A stretch of DNA of 64,000 bases from Marsupella aquatica (Eukaryota > Marchantiophyta): the NCBI GenBank assembly GCA_973895155.1, contig OZ316891.1, positions 24,366,001 through 24,430,000 on the forward strand, written 5' to 3'. Below are positions 34,342-46,513 of this stretch, piece by piece (position 1 is the stretch's first letter; the number at the start of each line of letters is the position of its first letter). Both the position numbers and the translations under genes were made by a program. Under the pieces are notes generated by a model. It was not told the DNA's origin. It searched no databases and saw nothing but the letters and a program-made list of their open reading frames with translations.

Positions 34342-37047
34342 AGTGGGGCGTGCTGGGCACATATCACCTCCACCTCCAGGTAAAACCCAACAGAGCAGTG
34401 GGTATGGAACAACAACTGTTGGTGTAGGTGGTCACACTGTTGTGTATGGAGCTGCACCACATGGTGGGCACATCCCACCCTCCTTTGCAAGTAGAGCAAC
34501 AACACATACCCATAGCACAAGTCAGGTTAGAGCAACCCCACGCAGCAAGGGGTACACTATGGTGTATGGAGCACCACCAACACATAGTGCACCCTCTCAG
34601 GGGAGAGCAACCCCACAAGTGGATGGGTATGGACCACCACCACCTGTTGGGCACACTATTGTGTATGTTACGGGTCCACCACCAGCACACATTACACGGG
34701 GCCAAGGTAGACCAACACAACATACTGAGCAGTATGGAGCAACAAGAGACAATTGGAGATGTGAGTAGGGATTGCCCTTCAATTTTGGCATTTATGTAAA
34801 TTACTTTGGAAATAAAGGGTATGCTAGTGTGATGTTAAAGACCTAATGAAAGTGCTTAATTATGTGACTACAGATTCTGCCCATCCTGATTGGGGAGTAA
34901 CTGACAAGGAGGTTTACTATGAACCTGAAGTAGAGGCAGGACAAGGGACAACTGTAGCCTATGGTTCTGAGCAATGGCCAGAGCCTGATTGGTTGGCTGG
35001 TGGGGAAGATGTACAGGTAGTTGAGCCTGCCTCTTATCCACAGAGTGTCGCCAAAGCATCTGGTAAGTTACACTTATGAAACAATAAACAATTGCAATTG
35101 GTATCCACTATTTGACATATACAAAGGTATTGATGTTACTATTGTATGATATCACATGGATGTGGGATGATGCAGGGGGCATTATAAGTCCACTAAAGGG
35201 TAGTACAAAAGTTCCAGCGAATCCTAAACCTGTCACACCAAGCAGTACCACAGAAAGCAATGTAGGACCTGATAGAACCAAGAAAGGAGTAGTGGAGATT
35301 GGGAGCAACCGTTGGGTGAACAGTGCATCTGCAGGGAAGAATCGTTGGTTGGCTGACTTGAAAGGTGAAATATTGCGATGGCTGGATTTGAGTGTGGTGA
35401 ATTTTGTGCAGCAGCATCCAGCGGATTGGCAACAAGTTGTTGACAATGTAGCCGCAAAATGGAAATATGTAGGCCATCCGGATGGAGTAGCCATGGAGTG
35501 TCTTCAGGCTCATGCAAAGACAATTCTGAAGAATGAGAGGTGGAGATTGCACGTGTTGTTTCAAGAAGGTGGAGAGGACCAAAGAATGCCTGCTCCCCCA
35601 TTGACAGATCCTCTTCAATGGAGCAAGCTAGTCCATCACTTCTTGAGTGAATCCGGCAAGAGTAAGAGTTCCCAGATGGCATATGCACGTGGCAACGTTC
35701 AGAACCTTAACTTGGCAGGAAGGAAAGGGAATGCTCCAATAGTAGAGCAGCTGGTAAGAATAATCGTTGGATTGGCAGACCTAGCTTCTACAGTGTATTT
35801 GAGTTTTTTTGTGTCCGAGCAAATAATGTGTGAAAATATGTTGTATGCAGAAGGCACAAAATGGACAGTCCCCTACAAAAGAAGAGGTGAGAGCTGAAGC
35901 AAGAAAACATAAGCAGAAATCTGGCCAGAGTGATCCTTCAAACCAAGTGAGTACTCATACCAGATAATGTTTTTTTCGCTCCACATTCCATAGTTTGCAT
36001 GAACAATGGGACCATATATTATTTTTCAGGTGTAATGGATTGACTCTGTTGGACATATGTGTTTGCAGGGAGGTGGATCATGTTCTCTTAGCAATTTATC
36101 AGATCGTGTGAAATGTATGGAGTCTCATGAGAATGATGTGACCGTGAAATTGAGTGAAATGGCAAGTGAGTTGACTGCTTTAAAGGAAGATGTTCATAAG
36201 CTTATTCGTGTGCAAGAAGACCAATACAAATGTATAATGAATGCAATATGGAATGGAGGTTCTAGAGACCTGCCACATTACTCCAATTTGATGAATCCAG
36301 AGGGTAACATTGAACAGCAAATGGAGGTGGAGTCCACAGAAAGGGATGTGGAGGGTACCATGGCCCCAGCAATGGAAGGTAAGGTTTCTCATATGTTTCC
36401 ATGATTGGAGATGAGACAAAAAATGTGTTTTGTTATATGTTTCCATGATTGGAGATAAGGTTGATGGGGTGTTGACTTGCTATTTTGTTATTGCAGAGGT
36501 TACCAATGTACTGAATACCCCCAGTTTGGATCCATATGAAGAGTTCATAGAAGTTGCCAAAGCCTGTGAGAATGGATGCAAAATAGAGGGCCAGGTGGAG
36601 ACCCAAATTCCATCACAGGCAGGTGACATACATGGTGTGACCACAGACGGTGGAGTAGAAGTAGAGCTTTCAGCTGCTGGGAGACCTATTCGGAAGGTAA
36701 AGAGTCGGGCCAGGGCAAGTGGTAGAGTGGCAGCGGCAAACAAGCGTAAAGCTGATGCAGAATTGAAGACTCAGGCACATCCTGAGTATGTATTGTTCTC
36801 ACCACAGCAAAATGAGTTGTGTGTAGGGTATGGAAAATTGCGCCCAGAGCAAATTACATTCCATTGCAAAGAAGTACCAACAGGGTATTCTGTAGTGTTG
36901 TTGACAAAGCTTGTGAAGCCAAAGACCCCTTTGCCAGTTCCTAATTTGAATGATGACCCGCCACAGACAACTATTGCAGATGCTTTGAACTCTTTGGTGT
37001 TGTGGCCAACAGAATACATAGGGACACCTGAAATGTGTGGTTTGTAG
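34342..37047 (+). pseudogene. CACTA element second ORF (TnpA-like), 3' exons
   Basis: Splice-supported exons are 34342-34760, 34874-35062, 35176-35753, 35851-35946, 36069-36378 and 36497-37047. The first is a Gly/Pro/Tyr/Thr-rich repeat region (GHTVVYGAAP, GYTMVYGAPP, GHTIVYVTGP). The third contains a plant transposase block resembling Pfam Transposase_24: ILRWLDLSVVNFVQQHPADW, VAAKWKYVG and a LFQEGGED motif. A coiled-coil-like stretch follows (SEMASELTALKEDVHKLIRV). The last exon ends in the En/Spm-type domain PTGYSVVLLTKLVKPKTPLP with NSLVLWPTEYI. Family members bind subterminal repeats. The 5' exons lie on the other strand at 53519-54230 because of the inversion. Confidence 0.78.
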
Positions 37048-37199
37048 TTTTAGCCTAAACTTACAAACAACTGCATCCATGGTGCCAAATGTTACCGAGA
37101 TATTTCATAATGCAGAGTTGAATTGAGATTCACTAGATCATCCACTGATCATGTTGTGACAACTTTGTTTGTATGAAATTATGCACGTGTGTTCAATAG

Positions 37200-37929
37200 T
37201 TAATATGAGTTCTAAGATTCTAATAGAACTATGTAAGACTTGTGTACTTGTTTGCTTGAGTGCTTGAATGTATGCTTGTATGCTTCAGTTGACTATTAGT
37301 CATGGTTCTAGTGCTATGTGCAGGCTGCAATTGCCTCACCCTTTTGCTCAAAATCTTTGACCAAAAGGGTCAAAGAATGCAATCGTGAACTAGACTAATG
37401 AGTCATTTTGGGTCATTAAGATATCAAGTGATATATTACATCGTGGTCCCCAATAAGACCAACCAGTCTAGCCCAATCTTAAGATTTTTAAGAATGATTA
37501 GTCATCTGTAGTCATCATCGGTCACTAATGTGCCCATATACTCTAAACTTTTAAGACCAGGTAGTCATAATCAGTCACCTGTGTTCCGATATTGAACCAT
37601 AGCACCAGTCATATATGCGAAAGGCTACTCTTCCTCACTGACTCTTTGTGACTAATTCATACCTCATTTTGAGTCATACAAATGACTACTTTGCAGTCAT
37701 TTATAAGACTACACCTTCTCCTAATCCCAAAATGCCCAAGTACGGATGTGGTCATTATTAGTCACAAAATGTGTCTTAAACCCTAGTCACATAAATGACC
37801 ACTCGATTTCAGTCACTTTAAATAAGACTATGTCAAAATTACGACTGGCTTGATACCCCCAAACTTTAGTCACAAGGAGTCATGGGCAGTCGTAACACTT
37901 AGTCATAAACACCCCGGTTTCTACTAGTG
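37200..37929 (+). repeat. Inner CACTA 3' terminus with subterminal repeats
   Basis: The end reads CCCCGGTTTCTACTAGTG, the terminal inverted repeat CACTAGTAGAAACCGGGG on the other strand. Upstream, from about 37290, the motif AGTCAC/AGTCAT or its complement recurs many times, typical of transposase-binding subterminal repeats in CACTA elements. The next base starts coding sequence of a second CACTA. Confidence 0.85.
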
Positions 37930-38155
37930 TGAAAGTGGAATACGAGTAGGATTTGGCAGAGTGCAGGTTGGTTCTACAATGTTCCATGGCAAGAGGATTC
38001 CCCCAGGTTATTCAGTAGTGTTAATCACGTTACTAGTGAAACCTAAAGTTGTCCTTCCCATTCCAAACACAAATGATGATCCTCCTCAGAAGACACTTGG
38101 AGATGCTGCAGGTTCTTTGGTATTATGGCCAAGCAAGTTCATAGAGGATCCATAA
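37930..38155 (+). pseudogene. Outer CACTA ORF1 C-terminal domain, cut by the inner CACTA
   Basis: Starting right at the inner terminus, the frame encodes ESGIRVGFGRVQ, then PPGYSVVLITLLVKPKVVLP and GSLVLWPSKFIEDP. This is the same domain as the end of the inner ORF1, about 65% identical by eye. The upstream part of this outer gene is missing here and should lie beyond the inner element's other end. Confidence 0.8.
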
Positions 38156-38499
38156 CAATGTCATGTCATTATTTGTTTGTAGTGTGAGTCATGCTCTATA
38201 GATTTTAGAATTCAAGAAGCAATGCATTATCATGTTTGATAATTGATAGTATCATGCATTTGCTTTCAATTATTTCAAACAATTATCAGTTTACAAGTTT
38301 TTGTTTTCTCTGAATTACATTGATGGCATTGTAATTGATTGATCATCATCTTTTAGCAATATTGTGATTCTGTTGAATTCTTATATCATGCTTATATCAT
38401 GCTTTGTTTCATGTGGATGTCATTCATGCTCTGTTCATTTCTTATATTCAATGTGTTATACTTCTAAAGTGTGAAAATGAGTGTTTCTATGTATTGCAA

Positions 38500-38992
38500 T
38501 GTGGAGTGCTCATGAATTGACTCTCTCTCCTTATGAACTGTTACACAATTCATTAGTCATGGTTACAACTTCCCTAAATTCCACCTCAACCTTATTAGTT
38601 ATGAACATGACTATATAGAGACCTAAATGGTTCTGTTGTGTGACCCGGACCAGGGTCTCCATTGGTCTATTATGTGACACTAAAAGGTCACAAGCTAGGC
38701 GCTATTAAGAGCCAGTAAGTCATGGACATGAATTACCTTGTGACTAATTAAAGTCACATTGCAGTCACGTATCAACAAGGCTAGACTCCATAATGGAGTC
38801 ACAGATCAGTCACAAATGGGTATCAAGCAAGTCGCAATGTCCCGTATCAATAGTGACTTCCATTTTTTGGTCTCAACTTTTGCAACTCCAAGGGTCACAG
38901 CTTGGGTCATGTCACGTTGAGTCACAATGAAGTCACATGAGCCAAAATGAGTCACATATTGTGGTCTCAGATGACCTCAGTTTCTTCTAGTG
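38500..38992 (+). repeat. Outer CACTA 3' terminus with subterminal repeats
   Basis: It ends CCTCAGTTTCTTCTAGTG, giving the inverted-repeat end CACTAGAAGAAACTGAGG, which differs from the inner one at a few positions. From about 38660 AGTCAC and GTGACT recur, often spaced 10-20 bp. The 38156-38500 stretch is AT-rich 3' UTR-like sequence. Confidence 0.83.
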
Positions 38993-39188
38993 AGTGTTTT
39001 GTTGGTTAAAGTGTGGGTTGAGTCGGTCTGAGAAAAACCTTCAGCCGGCTTTAGAGATTAAGCCGTAGAGGTACATTCCAAGGCAGAATACAAACATACC
39101 CAACCAAGTCAAATGAGGAATTAGGCATCTCAGCTATACACAATTCACAAGTCCAGTGAAAGAATCGGTCTAGCAAAATGTGGATCAA

Positions 39189-40401
39189 AGACTAGATCGC
39201 ATTTCCAAGCCGGATAGCAACCAAACCGCCAGAAGCCGACCATAAGTTAGTGGTTTTAGCCGGTTGCGGATGGTTCTTGGGGTTAGAGGTGTTGGGAAAC
39301 GCACCACAATGGGACTTGGACCGGCCATCCCATTGCCTCCTTAGCCGATCAACATCTTGCTTGAGGATTTGAACCTGGTCCATGAGAGACTCATTCTCTC
39401 TCTTTGCCGCGTCCATCTCCTTTGCGGCCTCCTGACACGCCTCTTCCAACTGCTGACCGTCGCTTGTCAGCTTGGCCACCAATTGGTTTTGGTTAGCGGC
39501 CTCACGCTGAAGATGTGCCACCTCCGCCTTCAGTGCATCGACCTCAGTGGCATCCCTTTGAGCCCAAACCTCGGCCTCCTCCATGTCCTTATGCCAGATT
39601 ACAACTTGCCCCTTCAGGCTGTCAATCTGGGTCCAGAGCCGTGCAATTTTGGCGTCTTTCCTGGCTCCGGCCTGCTTGGCCAAGGCTAACCTGGCCTCGG
39701 TGTCGGCGACCTGAGCGAGAGTGGTTGTAAGCTGAGGATGGAGGTGCTGTAACTTGGTATCCCGGTCTGAGGCTTTGTTCAAGAGTTTGGTTACCTCGGC
39801 CCGATACCGCTCAATCTTTGTTGTGGCTTTAGCTTGGGCCCGTCCTGCCTTCACCGCTGCCACCAGCTCCATGCTGAAGAAATAGGCCACCTTGCGGGCC
39901 ATGAACTCCCCCATTTCCCAACTAATCTATTGGGAGAAGTCCCCTAGCAGCCCGTTCAAATATGTACCTAGTGCGAAGAGTTCCGGGTTTACTAAGCTGT
40001 GCCCGCTTGGGTTTGGGCAAGGGAAAACCTCTACTTGGGAAGAGGCCAGGGTGTTCACGTCTAGCCCGGAGGCATGATGGCTAGCGGGGCCGAGGCGTCC
40101 AGCCAAAGGGTCTACTGGCGTTGGTGCGGATGGTACCGCGGTTCCCTCCAGACTTATGGCCTCGGGCACAAGGCCGGCTTCCTGTTGCTCAACGGTCGCT
40201 GCATGGGCCTGGTTTTGGGTCTCCAGGGTTGCAATCACCGCCAAGTCTGGCACCAGTGAAGGGCCTTAATGGCCTGTGGTGGGGCCGGGGTGGGCGCTAC
40301 GGGTGTTGGAGCCCGGGATTCAGGCTGCAGCTGTTGTTCCAACGCCGGGAAGACCCACCAGGATGGGATGAGCTTGGGCTTGTTGAGCCACGAGAGGGTT
40401 T
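39189..40401 (-). pseudogene. Coiled-coil protein, 3' part, of unknown family
   Basis: Two consecutive segments in one frame (40253-39930 and 39914-39192) are separated by a TAG at 39929-39927. The first is Pro/Ala-rich; the second is a long coiled coil (AEVTKLLNKASDRDTKLQHL, VDALKAEVAHLQREAANQNQ). A different frame just upstream (40401-40235) reads WLNKPKLIPSWWVFPALEQQ, so a frameshift lies near 40.24 kb. Copia II inserted at 40401. Across the insertion the frame continues from CFDRQT to LSWLNKPK. I do not recognise the family; the layout recalls gag-like or plant-mobile-domain ORFs of transposons. Confidence 0.5.
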
Positions 40402-40800
40402 TGTTGAGCATAGACAACGATCGCAACGGCAAGCCCATGAACCATCCAACGCACAATAGTCGACACAAGAGATACGTGGTTCACCTCCTTGAGGCTACGT
40501 CCACGGGAACACACAAGAGAGCTTTACTGAACTCTAAGCCCGTCGGCTATACCGAGTCTCCACAGTGTAAGCTCTCCCTATCTCTCAAGTGGCTCCATAC
40601 AATGAGCCTTGGTTCTTACTCTCCAAGCACACGCCTCTTATGATATAGTGTGCAACTTAGTTAACCTAACCACATTGTTGTACCTAATCACGTAGTTGTA
40701 CCTAACCATGTAGTTGTACCAAACCATGTTGTTGTACCAACCCACGTTGTTGTACCAACCATGTCATACCTAACCTAGATGTAAGAGTAAATACCCAACA
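40402..40800 (-). repeat. Copia II 3' LTR (short form)
   Basis: 399 bp. Near its right end it has an array of ACCTAACCAnnTnGTTGT units of 17-18 bp. It has fewer units than the partner LTR, which explains the 37-bp length difference. Confidence 0.93.
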
Positions 40801-40990
40801 ATCTTCCCCTTGACTCTGGTCTAGGGGAGAGTAATACTGCCAATGTATATGATCCCTCAGCGGGAAGTTCTGGACAAAAACCAAACCGATTTCCCTCTCT
40901 AACTAGAGCAAACCAGAACTAAGCCGTAGCCTTATACATAGGAATGAGGAAGAGCATATATCAGTAATTACAATGAATATTAAGAAAACT

Positions 40991-42396
40991 CTACTTGTGA
41001 TACAATTGCAAAACCTGCAATACGTCACGGTGTCTAGAGAAACTCTCCAAAGAAATCGCTTTGGTAAATGCGTCAACCGGGTTGAGTTTACCATCAATCT
41101 TGACTAGCTCAAACAAATTATCAGACACAGCCTGCCTGATAAAATGGTACCTGACGTCAATGTGCTTCACTTTGCTGTCCATCACCTGGTTCACAGCAAG
41201 GTGGAGCTCACTGACTATCACAATGGAGCTTCACATTCCCCTTTGGCAATCCTATTTCAGTGATAAGTCTATCCAACCAAATCGCTTCCTTTGTTGCTTC
41301 CGCAGCTGCAACATACTCCGCTTCTGTAGTAGACTGAGCAATACACTTCTGCAAAATAGACCTCCAACTTATGCATCCACCGCCAAGTGTGAACACGTAT
41401 CCTGTTGTTGATCTCCTTCGGTCCAAATCTTGTCCATAGTCAGAATCTACATAGCCAATCAATGATCTAGCATTCTTTGCATTCGCATCAAATAAAAGAC
41501 CATGATCCACGGTACCCTTCAAGTACCTAATAATCCACTTCACTGCTTCCCAGTGTACCTTCCCTGGATTCAACATGTATCTGCTCACCTTGCCCATAGC
41601 CATGGCAAGATCAGGTCTAGTGCAAGTCATCAAATACATGAGACTCCCCACTGCCTTGTCATACGGAACCTTTGACATCAACCCCTTCTCTGTGTCATCC
41701 GTAGGACAAAACGATGATGATAACTTGAAGTGTGGAGCCAACGGGGTACTTACTGGCTTGCTATTCCCCATGTTGAACCTTGCAATTACCTTCCTCGCAT
41801 AACTGCTCTGCGTCAACCATAGCTTGCCAGTCTCCAAGTCCCTAGTGATCTCCATACCCAAAATCCTTTTAGCTGGCCCTAAGTCCTTCATCTCACTCTG
41901 CACTAAGCAGTGCCTTGAGCTTAACAATCTTAGACCTATCCTTGGCTGCAATTAGCATGTCATCCACATAAAGTACTAAAACAATGAACCCAAAGACAAC
42001 ATTCTTCACCGGTTTCAAATACACACAAGGGTCAAATACACTTCTGTGAAAACCTTGTGACCGAATCCAATCGTCAAACCGCTTGTTCCACTGTCTTGGT
42101 GACTGCTTCAACCCATACAAGGATTTCAGCAATCTACATATCAATTCCTCTTGTCCTCTCTTCACAAAACCTAGCGGTTGTCTCATGAAGATCACCTCTT
42201 CCAATGTACCATAGAGGAAAGCTGTGACAACATCCATCTGATCTAGCAGCAGACCAAACATTACAACAAGTACACACAATAGTCGTATTGTAGAGTACTT
42301 AGCAACTGGTGAGAAGACCTCATTGTAATCCACACCTTTCTCTTGTGTGAATCCCTTTGCTACCAACCTAGCCTTGTAGACCTTTGATCCACCTCA
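40991..42396 (-). pseudogene. Copia II reverse transcriptase (C-terminal part) and RNase H
   Basis: RT continues after a TGA (42396-42394) with VYKARLVAKGFTQEKGVDYN, LDQMDVVTAFLYG and YVDDMLIAA. A one-base shift near 41897 leads to EMKDLGPAKRILGMEITRD. RNase H shows GYVDSDYGQDLDRRRSTTGY and EYVAAAEATKEAIWL. Another shift near 41210 cuts RNase H within CDSQ. It is closest in wording to copia III among the three elements here. Confidence 0.9.
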
Positions 42397-44259
42397 TGTG
42401 GAATTATCCTTCAGCTTGTAAATCCACTTGCTGTCCACCACTTGCTGACCCTTAGGCAGCTTAACAAGCTCCCAAGTTTTGTTGTCCTTTAGTGACTGCA
42501 TCTCCGTTTGCATTGCTGTAGTCCACTTCTGCTTCTCCTTTGAAGCACTGGCCTCATGAAATGAAGAAGGTTCCCCTTCTTCCAAAATTAACGCATCACC
42601 CTCATCATCAGCTGCAAAATCATCCTCTTGCAGTTGAGATGAATCAACCCACTGTCCATACCTAGGAGGAGCGCGTACAGTACGACCAGATGTTCTTCTA
42701 GCCGATGACTCCGGTTGAATTGCGTCTACTGGTACAATTTGAAGCTCAACAGCATCCACTTGCTGCTCACCAGCATCAACAAACTCCTCTGGTTCCTCTG
42801 GCACAGGAACCAGCTCCATAATTGGAGCAACTTCTTCTCTCCGGTCATGCACTTCATAACCAATCTCCCCCTCAACGAGATCCGGGATAGGAGATTTTCC
42901 TTTGTCAGTACGGGAGACCTGAGTATTCTCCCCCTCCTTCAATAATCTGGATTCATTGAAGGAAACATCCCTACTGACAACGAGCTTACAGGCAATAGGA
43001 TCCCATAGCCTAAAAGCTTTCACACCACTCTGGTACCCAAGAAAAACACATTTCTTGGAGGTAGGATCCAACTTGGTCCTATTCTGCTTCGGTGTGAGAG
43101 CATATGCATCACTTCCAAAAACTACCAAGCCATGATAGTCTGCTTGCCGCTTATAGCGCATCTCAAACGGCGTTTTGAAATTGATAGCACTAGAAGGAGA
43201 AAGATTTACCAAATAAGTTGCGATATTGACAGCTTCTGCCCAAAATTCTTGTGGTAAACCTGATTGGCTCAACATACTCCGTGACCGCTCCAATAGTGTC
43301 CGATTGAGCCTCTCAGCGACACCATTCTGCTGCGGAGTATAAACTGTGGTGAGATGGTGAGTTATCCCCTGTTCTAAACAGTACTCTTCAAATTCCATTG
43401 AAGTGTACTCCCCGCCATTGTCTGACCTCAGACTCTTCACCCTTGTATCCAAACACTTGATCGTGTTTCCAGTCTGATTCTCCACCTGGGCCTTCCACTT
43501 CTTAAAAATGGACAAGACATCAGACTTATGCGTCATGAAATAAATCCACACAAATCTTGAGTAATCATCAATAAATGATACATAGTACAACTTTCCAGAG
43601 TGTGAGGGAGTTGGGGATGGACCCCACACGTCACTATGTATGTACTCAAGAACCGCTTTGGAACGATGAGTTCCAACACCAAAAGCACGACGATGCTGCT
43701 TTCCAAGAATGCAATGCTCATAGAACTCTAATTTACAATATTGCAAATCAGAAATGAGTCCATTCTTCCGTAAGATAGCCAAACCCTTCTCACTCATGTG
43801 GCCTAGCCGTGAATGCCACAGTTGAGTCATCTCCTCGTGAGACTTGGTTACATTGGCCTCTCCACATACAGTATTGCCCTGTAACACATACAAATTCTTT
43901 TGTCTGCTCCCCTTCAAAATCACTGTCTCTCCCGACCTGACTTGAAGTTCACCATCAATAACGCTCCATTGATGACCATTTGAATCCAACACACCGAGTG
44001 AAATTAGATTCTTACGCATGCCAGGTACATACCTGAATCCGGACACTGTGCGCACAGCGCCATCAAACATTTGAATCTTCACAGACCCAATTCCCTCAAT
44101 TTGACAGGAGTGATCATTTCCCATCAGAACTGAACCGTTTGAAACAGAGTAAGAACTGAAAAACTCACGAATGTAACAAATATGAAAAGAGCAAGCACAA
44201 TCAAGAATCCACACATCATCTGCTCTCCTAGATGACGTGCATAGGGCATACCCCCGGCT
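42397..44259 (-). pseudogene. Copia II protease tail, integrase and RT start
   Basis: Protease residues WILDCACSFHICY have Cys where active copies have Ser (DSACS in copia III). Integrase follows with LWHSRLGHMSEKG, SDNGGEYTSMEF and PQQNGVAERLNRTLLERSR. A variable acidic linker leads to RT. The block is a single open frame of about 606 codons. Confidence 0.9.
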
Positions 44260-45270
44260 TCATAAAACATACTCATCATTGAGTAAATCAGCTTCTCCAT
44301 CAGCCCTAGCCACATTTGCCGATGAAGTTTCTACTGCCTTTCCCTTACAGTCTCGCTTGAAGTGTCCAACTTGGTTGCACTTCCAACATGTCACCTGCCT
44401 CCTCTGAGGGGATTTACCCCTGGACTTAGATCTGGATTTAGATCTAAACTGGGTTCTACGGTCCCCAGTTGGTCGCTGCATACTCCTCCCACGGTTAACA
44501 TTGAGGGCAGCACCAGATGATGAAGGCTGTGACGTGATGTGCATCTTCTGCTGAAGATCATCACTAAGCAGAGAACTTACCACGTCATTGTATGAAATGG
44601 TATCCCTATCACGATGCAACAACACTCGTGATAGGGACTGGTAAGATGGAGGCAATGAACTAAGAAGCTGCAGAGCCTTCGTCTCATCATTCAAAGTCTC
44701 CCCAAGGTTTTGCAAGTCAACGACCATGTCGTTGAAAGCATCCACATGGTCTTGCAACTTCATACCGGAGTCCTTCATCCTGAAACTCATCAGTTTGTAG
44801 GAAGTGTAGAGCCGGTTCAACAACTCCTTGCGGTGATACTTGCTCTGCAATTCCGCAAACAAGGACATGCAATCCTTATGTGCACCCAACTGCTTGATGA
44901 TGGGAGGCATGAGATAGAGTGTAACACACCACACTCCCTGCTCCTGCATGCGGTCCCATTGTTTCTCATCAACATCGTCTTCACGAGGGCTCAGTAGTTG
45001 GCCCATCCCTGACGCATAGAGCACTCCCTTCACCTGCTTCTCCCATAGCAAGTAGTCAGAGCGCCCATCATACTTTGTCACTTCATACTTGGGTCCCCCA
45101 AGCTTGAAAGTCCCCATCTTCTTCTTTGGCACTACCGTGAGCTCCGGTAGTAGTATTGCTTCCTCCACCACACGCCGCACCGGTGATGGTATCGGTGTCA
45201 TGTGCTCTTCCTCCTGCTCCTCTCTCTGCCCCTCAAACCGCCGCGGTGATCCTCGTGCTTCAAGTTCCAC
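44260..45270 (-). pseudogene. Copia II gag
   Basis: The N-terminal part includes PKYEVTKYDGRSDYLLWEKQ, then the gag helical block LLNRLYTSYKLMSFRMKDSG and LLSSLPPSYQSLSRVL. An Arg/Ser tract (SKSRSKSRGKSPQRR) precedes the CCHC knuckle CWKCNQVGHFKRDC. It ends DEYVL then TGA, with protease continuing in the same frame. Confidence 0.9.
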
Positions 45271-46072
45271 GTCTTCAAAAAACTCCTCCGAATCACTTGG
45301 GAAACTCCCCTGTTTTGATCACCTCAGGGAATAACCGAAATACCAAGTACAACCCGTCGTCAGAATTGCAATGTGATTGGTGCGCCGCGTTGCCAACTTC
45401 AATGGCTTGTTAACAACGAATGTTGATCAATTGCACTTGGTGCCGTCACCAAGTCCAACAGCGTAATTGATTTTGCTTAGCCTTCCTCTTTGCATCAAAG
45501 AGCCAATCCCGGACTCAAAACAATCGTCTTGCCTCAATCTCTCCGTTGAGTCAAAACACTTGACGCTTCTCCCTTCGAGTTGATTGCCACGACAAGAAAC
45601 CCCGATCAGGCAAAAGATGACTCCCTAGCCGGTCAGAAAATCAGAATGTTTCTTTTGCTCGTCCCGTCGCACACGGTACTCACTTGGTAACAAATCAGCT
45701 ACCAAAACAAACAGCTCATCCCGATCTACAAGCAGAGCTATAGCATGCGATGCCTCCTTTGCCGTAGAGCTCACACCATCGAGAAAACAAACTCTGGTCC
45801 CTCCTCCGAAAAACCGTCGAACATGAATGTTGCCAATTTTCTTCACAAAATCCAGAACAACAAAAACTTATATCTCTCTGCACCACAAGCTCCGTTCAGC
45901 GATTTCTTCACACCGTTAGAAAGCTCTTGCCCCGATCTATCCGTTGAGCCCATAAACTCCAAGTTCCATGCGACAGAACTCCGGGAAATCCACCGACACT
46001 CAACACTGGAAAAACCGTCATGAAATCCTATCACAAACACACGTCACCTCCCAAGCATGCTCTGATACCAAT

Positions 46073-46508
46073 TGTTGAGCATAGACAACGATCGCAACGG
46101 CAAGCCCATGAACCATCCAACGCACAATAGTCGACACAAGAGATACGTGGTTCACCTCCTTGAGGCTACATCCACGGGAACACACAAGAGAGCTTTACTG
46201 AACTCTAAGCCCGTCGGCTATACCAAGTCTCCCCAGTGTAAGCTCTCCCCATCTCTCAAGTGGCTCCATAACAATGAGCCTTGGTTCTTACTCTCCAAGC
46301 ACACGCCTCTTATGATATAGTGTGCAACTTAGTTAACCTAACCACATTGTTGTACCTAATCACGTAGTTGTACCTAACCACATTGTTGTACCTAATCACG
46401 TAGTTGTACCTAACCACGTAGTTGTACCAAACCATGTTGTTGTACCAATCCACGTTGTTGTACCAACCATGTCATACCTAACCTAGACGTAAGAGTAAAT
46501 ACCCAACA
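46073..46508 (-). repeat. Copia II 5' LTR (long form)
   Basis: 436 bp, with about two extra 18-bp ACCTAACCAnnTnGTTGT units (46340-46420) compared with the partner. The two LTRs otherwise differ at only a few sites. Confidence 0.93.
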
Positions 46509-46513
46509 GGTTT

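Larger units (their letters stand above)
40402..46508 (-). mobile_element. Ty1/copia retrotransposon II, complete
   Basis: 6107 bp with LTRs at 40402-40800 (399 bp) and 46073-46508 (436 bp), both TGTTGAG...CCCAACA on +. The target duplication is GGTTT (40397-40401 and 46509-46513). The minus-strand primer-binding site TGGTATCAGAGC is at 46059-46070, and the polypurine tract AAGGGGAAGAT is at 40801-40811. The coding frame has TGA stops at 44260 and 42394 and frameshifts near 41897 and 41210. It interrupts the coiled-coil pseudogene. Confidence 0.95.

Noticed and set aside
34334-34350. TAGTGGGTAGTGGGG looks like a CACTA-type terminus at the copia III junction
   Set aside because: It does not match the terminal repeats seen at 37929 and 38992, and CACTA coding sequence continues straight through. 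The inversion model explains the junction better.
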